Assembly: GCA_032716605.1 (NCBI GenBank)
Contig: CM064480.1
Location: 49,199,386 to 49,263,385 of the forward strand
Length of the DNA: 64,000 bases
Direction: 5' to 3'
Source of the DNA: Paralithodes platypus
Lineage: Eukaryota > Arthropoda > Malacostraca > Decapoda > Lithodidae
A program made the translations under genes and the position numbers. A model generated the notes under the pieces. It had not been told where the DNA came from. It searched no databases and worked only from the letters and a program-made list of their open reading frames with translations. Positions 1 through 10,664 of this stretch are shown here, one piece after another. Numbering within the stretch: position 1 is the first letter of the stretch; every line of letters starts with the position of its first letter.

Positions 1-452
1 ACCACGGGTCGGCGTTCGAACACATTGATAAAGCGAACTCTCTTGCAAGTTCGTATACAAGTCATGTCCGGAGTGTGAAGTAAGAGTATCGCCCCACTTG
101 GTCATAGGTAAATTAAAGTCGCCAAAAATTACGGTATCTTGTGAGTTACTTACATCTGCAATTTGTTCATAAATTTCTCGGTCAGTTTGCACTGATTGAG
201 CTGGAGGTCTGTATATTAATGCAAGTATTATTTGTGTACCTTTATTATTCTTTATTAGCACAAAAGATGCGTCGACGTTCACAATTTGAGGTTTTGACAA
301 GAGGGTAGGGTTAAGACTTTCTTTGATATAAAGTAAAATGTCACCTCCATTTCGATTTATTCGGCTTTTCTCAAACATTACATAACCGGGAAGTGAATAC
401 TCTGCTAAAAAGTCTCTATCTTCTGTATTGAGCCAAGATTCTGTTATGCCAA
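1..452 (-). pseudogene. CR1-type LINE fragment, N-terminal endonuclease part of ORF2 (outer piece)
   Basis: On the minus strand this matches 57479-57929, the endonuclease region of the complete CR1 in the right part of the window, almost base for base with a few substitutions and no length change. It runs off the left window edge. It stops at 452, where a 1.8-kb LTR begins, and the same LINE resumes at 2271. The encoded product would be the apurinic-endonuclease-like domain that nicks target DNA for target-primed reverse transcription. It is not a functional gene here because it is split and 5'-truncated. Confidence 0.93.
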
Positions 453-2266
453 TGTTACGACTGGGGTTCAAATATATCAGGGCTCTTATTCATTGGACTA
501 GTAATGGCATAAATGTTACAACGGAAAGCGCTAGCTCCAACCTCTGATGTATATTCCCAGTGAACAAAGAACACAAATACTCTACAGAGTTCTATATGCA
601 ATAATAGGCTATCAACCTCTCAATAAATGTGCGTCTACTCTAGGCTTAATGTTATGTGAAAACAGCCTATTACTACCTATAACCGAAGGTGCTTGGTTAT
701 GGTATGCAAAGTAAGGTGGTAAGAGAAGTTACAGCTTACGTTACTGTAATCAGGCACTCTCAGGCACTGTCAGGCACTCCTGCATGAAAGAAAGTGCACT
801 AAAGTCCTTCAACACTAACAAGGAATCTTCTTTAAATGTTAGATGCTATAAAGATGCTCGTATCGGAAATGGAACCCAAAAAGGCAGGCAGCGGAACAAT
901 GCTCGTGCAGGCTATGCACACAAAAAGGCAGAATATATAATGCCGTCGGAGCCAAGAATATCCTAAACACAACAACAATAATAATTCGCCACGACAATGC
1001 AGTATTCCTATCAACAAAAGAGCCTAAGTCGTTTGTGTCTCATACATCAAACTAGGCTGCGAAATGCTTGTGTAGTCGTAAACGGTAATGCATAAAAAGG
1101 GTAATTAGGTTAATATACTTAATGTCTACTATGATTGATAAAGTCTAGCTAGATATGATACGAGATACTGGTGCGCATGGCATGCCGCATAGCCTAGTGC
1201 AAATCTCAAGTCTGTGCGTCAAATATTACGTTATAATGAAGGGTAGCTCTCTTGTGAATCCTTAATACCGAAGTATTAAGCGTTCTCCTGGCGTACCTCA
1301 AAGACAAACAATCGAGACTAGAACAGTGCAGAATGGTATAGGCAAAAAGCCCTCATTCGTGCATGCTCTATTCTCAATGGCACACAGACTAGAATTTACT
1401 CAATCAACTCCAGTTCTCAGGTATGTCGTGCAGCTTTTAACTAAAGCCAGCACTCATAGGAATAATACCTTATAATATCAGACTCCTAGTCTAGCATTAT
1501 CTAATCCAGCAGAACACTAATAATTAAAGGATGCAGTACTTAAACAATATAAATGCCAACCAATGCTTCGTGATCCACTTATCTTAACAACTAACATACA
1601 TAGGTTATATCAGACCTTAACGCACAATACAACTGGCCAGCATGAAGCTGATTTTGCAGAGTTAACCAGAGGGGTATAATATTAATAAAAGGTGGTGAAA
1701 GATATGGAAAATGAGAGAGATAGGCAGAGGAAATGTATCTCAGGTGCGAACGGGGTACAGGTAGCAAGGGAAAAAGATGGGTGCGCTCTAGAAACCAGAT
1801 CTGAGGGAGAGAGTGGCGAGGAACTATATATACTCGCACCAGCTCGAGCCGCGTGGGAAAAAAGCGGTTACATGTCCTCTAGCCACTACCAAAGTAGCTA
1901 GCAAAACATTACATCACCAAGCATGGTAAAGAACTCCCTCAACCAATCCCCACGAGGCCAGCCAGCTGTGACGTCATCGAGCGGGGCAAAAACACTACGC
2001 GCCCCCTCTCACTCTGTTCTACTCTCTCTCTCTCTCTGATCTTATCATTACTAGTTAAGGATAAAACATATACTTTACAATTAAATATATAAAGCCTTGA
2101 CATGGGTGAAAACAAAGAGCCTTTCTGGACTGCCCATGACACAACCTTTCATATGAAATAAAGCACACTCTAATACCCAAACTGTAGCCCCATCCACTGC
2201 CCTGGCGATCCTAGCGAGTCACTGTAGGACAAGCCATGCGGTTCTAACGGAGTGGTTAACGTCACA
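453..2266 (+). mobile_element. Solo LTR of an LTR retrotransposon (1,814 bp), inserted in a CR1 copy
   Basis: The segment starts TGTTACGACTGG and ends AACGTCACA, i.e. canonical TG...CA ends with a short imperfect inverted repeat (TGTTACG/CGTCACA). It is flanked by a 4-bp duplication CCAA at 449-452 and 2267-2270. The uninterrupted CR1 at 57.9 kb shows the empty site, with a single CCAATCAC. A TATATATA box at 1825-1832 followed by AATAAA at 2157-2162 fits U3-R-U5 order on the plus strand. There is no gag-pol, so this looks like an LTR-LTR recombination product; a Gypsy-type origin is suggested by the TGTTACG start and 4-bp duplication. The length is large for an LTR, so a non-LTR insertion with similar ends is possible. 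Confidence 0.75.
1825..1832 (+). promoter_or_regulatory. TATA-box candidate inside the solo LTR
   Basis: TATATATA lies about 330 bp upstream of an AATAAA polyadenylation hexamer (2157-2162) and 434 bp from the LTR 3' end. This is the order expected for U3 promoter, R and U5 of a plus-strand LTR. Position and motif only; transcription is not shown. Confidence 0.35.
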
Positions 2267-2270
2267 CCAA

Positions 2271-2386
2271 TCACATCATAATTTTCTGTAAACACTAGCT
2301 CCTCTAAATCTGAAAATTTATTGCGTATGCTACGAGCGTTTGCATAGAAAACCTTTAAATTTGTTATTTTAGAACTCACGGAACGC
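2271..2386 (-). pseudogene. CR1-type LINE fragment, start of ORF2 endonuclease (inner piece)
   Basis: This continues the 1-452 fragment beyond the LTR. It encodes on the minus strand SVSSKITNLKVFYANARS, then an endonuclease start ending in ENYDVIG. Unlike the 58-kb copy it keeps four A's at 2347-2350, so the reading frame is intact here. The LINE is 5'-truncated at 2386, about 16 codons into ORF2, and runs directly into the GAT minisatellite, so the insertion was into the tandem array. Confidence 0.92.
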
Positions 2387-2789
2387 AATGATGATTGTAA
2401 GATGGTGGTGATGATATTAGTAATGATGATTGATAGTTGTAGTATCAATGATGATAGTAGTGATTAAGATGGTAGTGACAATGGTGACAGTAGTAGTGAT
2501 GATGGTGAGAGTAGTAGCGATGATTGTAATTGTAGTAGTGATGATGATCATAGTAATGGTGTTGATGAAAGTAGTCGTGATGATTGTGGCAGTTGTAGTG
2601 ATGATGGCAGTAGTAGTGATGATGGTGATTGTGATTGATGATGATATTAGTAGTGATGATGGTAACCCATCGCAGAGTTGGGTATGCCGTTTTGCTTTTG
2701 GGCAAAACGGCACGTCTACTTTATATAATATTCTCTGTCTCTCTCCTTTCTTTCTTTGGTTGGTTGAGTTAGTTTGAAGCCTCAATATT

Positions 2790-3195
2790 ATCAACTCTGC
2801 GTAAGCAGAGTTTGGTATCGCCCCCCGTATAGTGGGTACCGGTACCACACAAAAAAAAATTCTGTCGTTGTTGTTGTCCGTCTGTCTCCAAACTCCTCCT
2901 AGACTGATGGACGGATTTTCACCAAATTTCACACGAACATTTGTTGCGTGAATGCGAACGTCAATCAAAAAAGATTTTTTGAATTTATGCAATTGTTATG
3001 ATTTTATGTCCAAAATATGGTTTTACCAAGCCCCCCTCCCGGACCTTTCTTCTCCGCCTCCACCCCCCCCCCCCCCCTTCACCCAGCAATGATGGCGTTC
3101 TTCGTGTGTGAGCCCCGAAGGGGCTCACACACTAAGAATGCATTCGTTCGAAGGGCCAAAACATCTCGCTACGTATTTGCTAGGTTAAGTTAGTT
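2790..3195 (+). repeat. Array tail, copy 1, with perfect GTGTGAGCCCC hairpin
   Basis: It begins with the palindrome ACTCTGCGTAAGCAGAGT and contains a GTCCGTCTGTCTCCAAACTC block followed by GGACGGATTTTCACCAAATT. A C-run lies at 3062-3078. The hairpin GTGTGAGCCCC-gaa-GGGGCTCACAC is at about 3107-3133. It ends at the lead-in of the next minisatellite block (GGTTAAGTTAGTTTAGTTGG). No coding capacity recognised. Confidence 0.85.
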
Positions 3196-3969
3196 TAGTT
3201 GGCATTAGAAGTGATGGTAGTAATAGTGGGATTGATGGTGATAGTAGTGTTGATGGTGATAATAGTAGAGATGATGGTTGTAGTTGTATTGATGATGATG
3301 ACAGTAGTAGATATGATGGTGACAGTAGTAGATATGATGGTGACTACTAGTAGTAGTGATGATGGTCATAATAGTAGTGATGATATTGACAAGTAATGAT
3401 GATAGTTGTAGTGATAATGATGACAGTAGTGATGATGGTAGTGACGATGGTGTGAGTATTAGTGATGATGGGGAGTAGTAGTGATGATGGTGAAAGTTGT
3501 AGTGATGATGGCAATAGTTGCGATGACGAAGATCATAGTAATGGTGATGATGGTGACAGGATAAATGATGGTAATACTTGTGACAGTAGTAATGATGATG
3601 GTTATAGTAGTAGTGATGATGTTAACTAGTAATGATGATTGTAAGATGGTGGTGATGATAGTAGTAATGATGGTTAATAGGTGTAGTATCAATGATGCTA
3701 GTAGTGATTAACATGGTAGTGACAATGGTGACTGTAATAGTGATGATGGTGAGAGTAGTAGCGATGATTGTAATTGTAGTAGTGATGATGATCGCAGTAA
3801 TGGTGATGATGACAGTAGTCGTGATGATTGTGGCAGTTGTAGTGATGATGGCAGTAGTAGTGATGATGGTGATTGTGATTGATGATGGTATTAGTAGTGA
3901 TGATGGTAACCCATCGCAGAGTTGGGTATGCCGTTTTGATTTTGGGCAACACGGCACGTCAACTTTATT

Positions 3970-4330
3970 ATCAACTCTGCATAAGCAGAGTTTGGTATCG
4001 CCCTCCCGTATAGTGGGTACCACACAAAAAAAATGTCTCATCGTTGTTGTCGTCCGCCTGTCTCCAAACTCCTCCTAGACCGTTGGACGGATTTTCACCA
4101 AATTTCACACAAACATTTGTTGCGTGCATGCGAACGTCAGTCAAAAAAGATTTTTTGAATTTAACCAATAGTTATGATTTTAGGTCCAAAATATGGTTTT
4201 ACCAAGCCCCCTCACCCAGCAATGATGGGTGAGATTAGTGTGTGAGCCCCAAAGGGGCCCACACACTAAGAACGCATTGGTTCTGGGAGCGAAAATATCT
4301 CGCTACGCATTTGCTAGGTTAAGTTAGTTT
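3970..4330 (+). repeat. Array tail, copy 2
   Basis: Same order as the tail at 2790, starting with ACTCTGCATAAGCAGAGT and ending with the GTGTGAGCCCC-aaa-GGGGCCCACAC hairpin and the TTAGTTTAGTTGG lead-in. The long C-run seen in the other copies is absent, which shows that the runs expand and contract. Confidence 0.85.
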
Positions 4331-4525
4331 AGTTGGCACTAGAAGTAATGGTAGTAATATTTGGATTGATGGTGATAGTAGTGATGATGGTGATAATAGT
4401 AGTAATGATGGTTGTAGTTGTATTCATGATGATGACAGTAGTGATGATGATGACAGTAGTAGATATGATGGTGACAATAGTAGATATGATGGTGACAGTA
4501 CTAGTAGTAGTAATGATGGTCATAA

Positions 4526-6411
4526 TATAAATCTAAAGTTAGAGATGAAATAGGCCCCCTAAAAACTTCAATAGGAGAAATAACAGAAAATGATTTAGAA
4601 ATGTGCAGTACATTAAATAGTCAGTTTCTTTCCGTTTTCACTAATGAAAATTTGGCACAGATTCCAGAAGTCAATATGGTATATAGTGATAGTATAGACA
4701 ATATGTTAAGTACAGTTAGTATAAGTAGAAATGATGTGCTTAAGGAAATTGACAGACTGAAACCTCAAAAGTCGCCTGGTCCTGACAGGTATATGCTAGA
4801 GTATTAAAAGAATGCAGAGATGAGTTATGTAGTCCATTAGCATTTTTATTTAACAAGTCATTAGAAACAGGTTTAGTTCCAGAAGCTTGGAAGCTTGCAA
4901 CTGTAGTTCCGATCTTCAAAAAAGGTGATAAATCGATAGCATCCAATTACCGTCCCATTAGTCTCACATCAATCATAGGAAAGTTGCTAGAGTCTATTAT
5001 TGCTAGGAAATTAGAAGCCACTTAGTAAAATTAACTTAATAATTCTTCTCAGCATGGATTCACTCTGGGACGTTCTTGCCTTACTAATTGTGCTTAGCCT
5101 TTTCTCAGAGGTATATGAAGCAGTAGATCGTGACAAGTCATATGATATTATATATTTAGATTTCAGTAAAGCTTTCGACAGAGTCCCCTCATGAGAGATG
5201 AGAAAGGTTAGGCAACATGGAATAGGAGGTCGTTGTTGGATGGATTAGGTCATGGTTATTTGTAGGAACAGAGAGTCAGCATAAAGGGTACCAGGTCAGT
5301 GGGGAGCAGTCAAAAGTGGTCCCCCAGGGATCGGTATTAGGTCCCCTGTTGTTTCTTATATACATAATGACCTAGATTTAGGTATAACTAGTAGGATAAG
5401 TAAATTCGCAGACGATACTAAATGGGGAGATCAATTGATTCAGATAGCGATATAGAGTGCCTCCAAAGGGATCTAGATACCTTACATGAATGGTCAGTAA
5501 ATTGGCAGATGAAGTTTAACATTGACAAATGCAAGGTATTAAAGATAGGGAAGATGCAAACAAATGTTAATATAAACTAGCTAATTTAGAATTAAAATTC
5601 AGACTGCGAGAAAGATCTAGGTGTGTTTGTTAGCAATGATTTGAAGCCTAGAAAACAGTGTATAAGCGTTCGTACTAATGCAAACAGGATTCTCGGGTTC
5701 ATCTCTAGGAGTGTGAGTAACAGAACTGCTGATGTTATCTTAAAACTTTACTTGTCATTAGTGAGACCCCATATGGATTATGCTGTCCAATTTTGGTGTC
5801 CTTATTACAGAATGGACATAGATTCATTGGAGAGAATTCAGCGTAGAATGACAAAAATGATCCATAATATAAGAAATTTTCCGTATGAAGAAAGGTTGAA
5901 TAAATTAGGTTTACATTCGTTAGAGAGACGCAGAGTTAGAGGGGATATGATAGAGGTGTTCAAGTGGGTTAGTGGGATTAACAAAGGGGACATGACAAAT
6001 GTACTAAAGCTCAGTGATAGCGAAAGAACTCGTACCAATGGTTTCAAATTAGATAAATTTCGTTTCAGAAAAGATATAGGCAAATATTGGTTTGGTAACA
6101 GAGTTTTAGATGGGTGGAATAGGCTACCAAGTGATATAGTGGGATCAAGAACGATAGGGAGCTTTAAGAAAAAATTGGATAAGCATGGACGAGAAGGGTT
6201 GGGTGTGAAGGGGATCAGCCGGGTTGGGCCAATCAGCGCTCTGCAGACCCGTAATCCTGCGTTAATCTCTACCGTTTGGTAGATGGCCTCAGGTAGAGAG
6301 TGTTGAGCCTATAATTGGGCTTTGTAATTGGGGTTGTGTGGGACAGGGATCTGCCTTGCTTAGGCCAATCGGCTTTCTGCAGACTCCCCTTTTCTATGTT
6401 CTTAGTTCTTA
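4526..6411 (+). pseudogene. 5'-truncated CR1 LINE (RT and 3' end of ORF2 plus 3' UTR)
   Basis: This matches 19737-21640 of the nearly complete CR1: the end of the endonuclease/RT linker, the RT domain, the C-terminal domain and the 3' UTR up to the terminal TTCTTAG repeats. It interrupts a minisatellite block of the array: GGTCATAAT on the left and AATAGTAGTGATG on the right correspond to one continuous sequence at 3365-3385. From 4790 to about 5620 the frame is broken by many single-base gaps. From 5623 to 6190 a 190-codon stretch is uninterrupted and nearly identical to the other copy (SLVRPHMDYAVQFWCPYYR). It is a dead-on-arrival copy. Confidence 0.95.
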
Positions 6412-7009
6412 ATAGTAGTGATGTGTCAGTAATGGTGAATGATAGTTGTAGTGATAATACAGTAGTGATGGTAGTGACGATGGTGTGTATTTCTAGTGAT
6501 GATGTGAGTAGGATGGTGAAAGTTTAGTGATGATTACATAGTTGTGGTGATGAAGATCATAGTAATGGTGATGATTGCAGTAGTATGAGGTGACAGTAGG
6601 ATAAATTATGGTAATATTTGTGACAGTAGTATGATTTGTTATAGCAGTAGTGATGATGTTAACAGTAGTAATGATGATTGTAAGATGGTGGTGATGATAT
6701 TAGTAATGATGGTTGATAGTTGTAGTATCAATGATGATAGTAGTGATTAAGATGGTATCACAATGGTGACAGTAGTAGTGATGATGGTGAGAGTAGTAGT
6801 GATGATTGTAATTGTAGTAGTGATGATGATCATAGTAATGGTGATGATGAAAGTAGTTGTGATGATTGTGGCAGTTGTAGTGATGATGGCAGTAGTAGTG
6901 ATGATGATGATTGTGATTGATGATGGTATTAGTAGTGATGATGGTAACCCATCGCAGAGTTGGGTATGCCGTTTTGATTTTGGGCAAAACGGCACGTCTA
7001 CTTTATTAT

Positions 7010-7390
7010 TATCGCAGAGTTGGTTATCGCCGCCCCCCCCCCCTCCCCCCCCCCCCCCCCCCCGTATAGTGAGTACCACCGAAAAAAATGTTATCGTCGT
7101 CCGTCTGTCTCCAAACTCCTACTAGACCGTTGGACGGATTTTCACCAAATTCCACACAAACATTTGTTGGGTGAATGCGAACGTCAGCCAAAAAATATAT
7201 TTTGAACTTATGCAATAGTTATGATTTTAGGTCCAAAATATGGTTTTACCCCCCCCCCCCCCCCCCGAACCTCCCCTGCAATGAAGCCATTCTGCGTGTG
7301 TGTGCCCCGTACGGGTACACACAGAACGCCTTCATTCTGGGGGTGAAAACATCTCGCCCCCCATTTGTTTGGTTAAGTTAGTTTAGTTGA
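7010..7390 (+). repeat. Array tail, copy 3, with expanded C-runs
   Basis: Third copy of the tail. The start palindrome is altered (TATCGCAGAGTTGGTTATCG). Long C-runs lie at about 7027-7062 and 7249-7266, at the same relative places as in copy 1. The closing hairpin is a variant (GTGTGCCCC-gta-CGGGTACACAC). It is followed by the lead-in to a further minisatellite block at 7395. Confidence 0.8.
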
Positions 7391-7710
7391 CATTAGAAGT
7401 GATGGTAGTTATAGTGGGGATGATGGTAATTGTAGTGATAATGGTGATAATATTGGTGATGAAGGTAATTGTAGTGATAATACTAGTGATGATGGTTGTA
7501 GTTGTAGTGATGATGATGGTAGTGATGATGACAGTAGTAGATATGATGGTGACAGTACTAGTAGTAGTGATGATGGTCATAATAGTAGTGATGATGGTGA
7601 CAAGTAATAATGATAGTTGTAGTGATAATGAGGACATTAGTGATGATGGTAGTGACGATGGTGACAGTAATAGTGATGATGGTGAGTAGTAGTGATGATG
7701 GTGAAAGTTG

Positions 7711-8489
7711 TAGACGTGCCGTTTTGCCCAAAATCAAAACGGCATACCCAACTCTGCAATGGGTTACCATCATCACTAATATTACCACCATCATCACTAC
7801 AACTATCATCATCACTACAACTGTTACCATCATCTCTATTACTATCATCACTACTACTGTCATCACTAAAACTTTCACAATCATCACCATTACTCACCAT
7901 CATCACTACTACTTTCACCATCATCACTAATGTCATCATTATTACTACAGCTATCATTATTACTTGTCACCATCATCACTATTATAACCATCATCACTAC
8001 TACTAGTAGTCACCATCAATTCTACTACTGTCATCATCATCACTATCACCGAAACTATGAACACTACTACTATTATAGTCATCACTACTACTCTTACCAT
8101 TATCACTACTACTGTCATCATCACCACTATTGTCATCATCACTACTACTCACCATCAATATTACTACCACCATCATCACTAGTCATCATTATCACTACAA
8201 CTATCATCATTGCTTGTCATCATCATCACTACTATTAGGACCATCATAACTACTACTAGTACTGTCAACCATTATCACTGATGATGGTCACCATCATCAC
8301 TACCATCATCATTATCACTACAAATATCATAATTTCTTGTCACCATCATCACTACTATTATGACATCATCACTACTACTAGTACTGCCACCATCATATCT
8401 ACTACTGTCATCATCATCACTGCAACCATCATCACTATTATCACCATGATCACTACAATTACCATCACCACTACTATTATCACCATTAT
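7711..8489 (-). repeat. Inverted block of the GAT minisatellite and hairpin core
   Basis: At 7711-7770 the core (GCCGTTTTG hairpin plus GGTAACCC end) appears in reverse orientation, followed by ~700 bp of ATCATCAC-type minisatellite, the reverse complement of the block at 7395-7710. The two halves therefore make a long head-to-head inverted repeat. It ends at 8489, where a MITE begins. No genes are present. Confidence 0.8.
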
Positions 8490-8836
8490 CGCAGGCTCGC
8501 TATCGCTTGCCAGGACAAAATCGACACCAGCATAGAACAGATCTTAAAATCTCCAAACTAATGGAGCGAACATCTTAAAATCTGAAAACTAATGGAGCTA
8601 AACTGTCGTTTAACCCTAATTGGTCTGGGAAGTTTCTCTATAGAGGTCCCGTGTTATGCTCCATTAGTTTGTTTTAGTTAGACGTTTCACACTGTTAGTT
8701 TGGTGATAATAAGATGCTTCACCCCATTCAAGTGTCAATATTTTTTTCTGGGCGAGCGATAGTGAACTTATAATTTAGATGAAATCGGCCTTCAGCCGGA
8801 ATATTTTTTCCATCAAAAAATGTATAAATTTAACAA
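8490..8836. mobile_element. Palindromic copy of the GGGG-type TTAA MITE family
   Basis: The left half (8490-8640) reads CAGGCTCGCTATCG, AAATCGACACC, CAAACTAATGGAGC. The right half (8690-8836) is its diverged reverse complement (GTGTCAATA, GGGCGAGCGATAG, CGGCCTTCAGCCGG, AAAAAATGTATAAATTTA). This equals two right-hand halves of the MITE family joined tail to tail. The outer TTAA ends are missing, so it is rearranged. Confidence 0.7.
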
Positions 8837-8847
8837 TCCGATAATTG

Positions 8848-9050
8848 CCGGCCATCATAACTCCTCCCGAGGCCAGCTGCCGGCCATCATAACTCCTCCC
8901 GAGGCCAGATGCCGGCCATCAGTACTCCTCCCGAGGCCAGCTACCGGCCATCAGTACTCCTCCCGAGGCCAGCTACCGGCCATCAGAACTCCTCCCAAGG
9001 CCAGCTACCGGCCATCAGAACTCCTCCCGAGGCCAGCTACCGGCCATCAG
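8848..9050 (+). repeat. 32-bp tandem repeat, ~6.3 copies
   Basis: Copies start at 8848, 8880, 8912, 8944, 8976, 9008 and 9040 (partial), each beginning CCGGCCATCA and ending GAGGCCAGCTA. They differ at two or three positions. The unit junction GGCCAGCTACCGGCC is nearly self-complementary. Not a CRISPR array: there are no unique spacers. Confidence 0.95.
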
Positions 9051-9158
9051 TTTTCATTAACTGCACCACAACAACCACAGGTGAGAACTTTTAAAGCTGT
9101 CCGCAAACCCTTTCGGATTTGCATCCAAATCTTTTTCTTCTTTTACTTCTTCTCCTGG

Positions 9159-9894
9159 TCATTTCTTTGATCGTCCTTCCCCGCAGAAATGACCTCTGAG
9201 CCATTTTTTTTTTTTTTGCTCTGTGTTTTTTAACTCTTCTGCTTCTTCTCCCTTTAGGTCCACATCAAATTCACTTTTCATAGTTGTGTCCGATCCTTCA
9301 TTTTCCTCAACAGGTATCATAATTTTTTTGTCCGAGTCTATATTTTCCTCGACGACGGGTATATTAGTTTGTTCTTCTGAATTTTCCTCAATTTGTTTGG
9401 GATTAGAGTAATTTCCTTCTTGTGCTTCCCCTACATCGCTCTCTTGGTGAGCTCCCTCCGGCATGTCGCTATTCTTTTGCACTTCCAAAACATTCTCTCT
9501 TGGAACTTCTACATCGCCCTCTGATGCCAATTTTTTTTCTATGCAGCGTTTTTGCATTTTTTCGGGGTAGCCGTTTTTTCTTGTGTTTGTAGTATTCAAG
9601 TGTGTAACCCCCACTTTCACAAGTAACTTTTAGTTCTGATGTTGATGTTTTAGTCGCTACCGAGATTGTTTTGCCCACTTTATTATCGTGTTTTCTTTTA
9701 TTATCATCCATCTTGAGAAACGTGAGCCTAAACTCAGCATTTTCTTCGAAAAATCTGGAGCCAGGGGCATCATAGTTGGCCGGCAGTAGGCCCCAGGTGT
9801 ATCCCCGGCCCGCCGTTGCCTGCGCAAAGGATTTACCGGTACCGTGGTACCGTTCCCATATTTCCACCTCTTCACTCCATAGCAAACTAGCCAT
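9159..9894 (-). pseudogene. Unrecognised charged protein gene, frame broken at an A8 run
   Basis: Two minus-strand frames join at the A-run at 9532-9539. Upstream frame, from the ATG at 9894 (MASLLWSEEVEIWERYHGTG), runs through a basic stretch (KHKKKRLPRKNAKTLHRKK). Downstream frame continues with an acidic Glu-rich region and a basic C-terminus (KKKKWLRGHFCGEG). One A fewer would fuse them into about 245 residues. An in-frame ATG at 9987 would add 31 residues; 9894 is preferred because the protein becomes charged and less hydrophobic there. I recognise no domain. It could be an accessory transposon protein or a host exon; the break could be a mutation or a homopolymer base-call error. Confidence 0.4.
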
Positions 9895-10033
9895 CTCTAT
9901 AGAATGTGTAGCTTTATTGAACTTGCAACTGTAAGTTACAATTGTTCGCTTTATTATGACTAAAACAAAAACTGTATTTCTTATCACATAGTTATTCGTG
10001 ACTTTTGAGTTTTTAACTTTTTTTTTTCAACTC

Positions 10034-10530
10034 TGCGTAAGCAGAGTGGTATCGCCCCCCGTATAGTGGTACATGCAAACCGAAATGTCTGTCTGTCCGA
10101 GAACTCCTCCTAAACCGTTTGACGGATTTTCACCAAACTTCACACGAACCTTCGGTGCGTGAATGCGACGGTAATTAAACAAAAAAAATGAATTTGCGCA
10201 ATAGTTATGATCTTAGGTCCAAAATATGGTTATGCCCCCCCCCCCCCTTTTTCAGGACCCCCACCACCCACCCTGTACCTATTCCCTGTGTATGTCTCTC
10301 ATGTGATGATAATAGTGAGACTTATGTCTCTTTCCGAAAACTCATCCTAGATCGTTCGACGGATTTTCACACAAACTTCAAACGAACATTCGGTGAGTGA
10401 ATGCGACGGTAATTAATTTTTGTTTTATTGAATGTGCAATAGTTATGATTTTAGGTCCAAAATATGGTCCCCCCCCCCCCCCTCCCAAAACCACCAGGCC
10501 TTCCCCCCCCCCCCCCCCCCCCCCCCCCCC
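10034..10530 (+). repeat. Two diverged array tails in tandem, with C-runs
   Basis: The first tail (about 10034-10250) starts with ACTCTGCGTAAGCAGAGT and contains GACGGATTTTCACCAAACTT and CCAAAATATGGTT. A second, shorter copy (about 10310-10480) repeats the GACGGATTTTCAC to CCAAAATATGGT part. C-runs follow each copy (10237-10247, 10469-10480, 10502-10530). This is a separate small locus of the 2.4-7.7 kb array family. Confidence 0.75.
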
Positions 10531-10664
10531 GTTCCCCCCAAGCCAACAGTCGTGATTGTGAAACTAGTTGTGATAGTTGATAGTAGCAGTGATGATGAGG
10601 ATAGTAGTAGTGATGATGTTGAAAGTATTGGTGATGTTGGTGATGGTTACTGGAGATGACGACC

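Larger units (their letters stand above)
2387..7710 (+). repeat. Tandem array of a ~1.17-kb composite unit (GAT minisatellite + hairpin core + conserved tail)
   Basis: Each unit has a diverged GTGATGATGGT/AGTAGTGAT minisatellite (about 0.5-0.7 kb), a core ending GGTAACCCATCGCAGAGTTGG, the hairpin GCCGTTTTG...CAAAACGGC, a palindrome ACTCTGC-GTAA-GCAGAGT, a ~400-bp tail (GACGGATTTTCACCAAA is typical) and a second hairpin near GTGAGCCCC, ending in GTTAAGTTAGTTTAGTTG. Tails begin near 2790, 3970 and 7010. The first spacing is about 1,180 bp; the second is about 1,165 bp once the CR1 insertion at 4526-6411 is removed. Many short ORFs here are low-complexity valine/methionine or histidine artefacts. 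Confidence 0.85.

Noticed and set aside
2417..4078. Valine/methionine- or histidine-rich ORFs over the GAT minisatellite
   Set aside because: Open frames on both strands follow from the triplet-like repeat; no start context or conservation.
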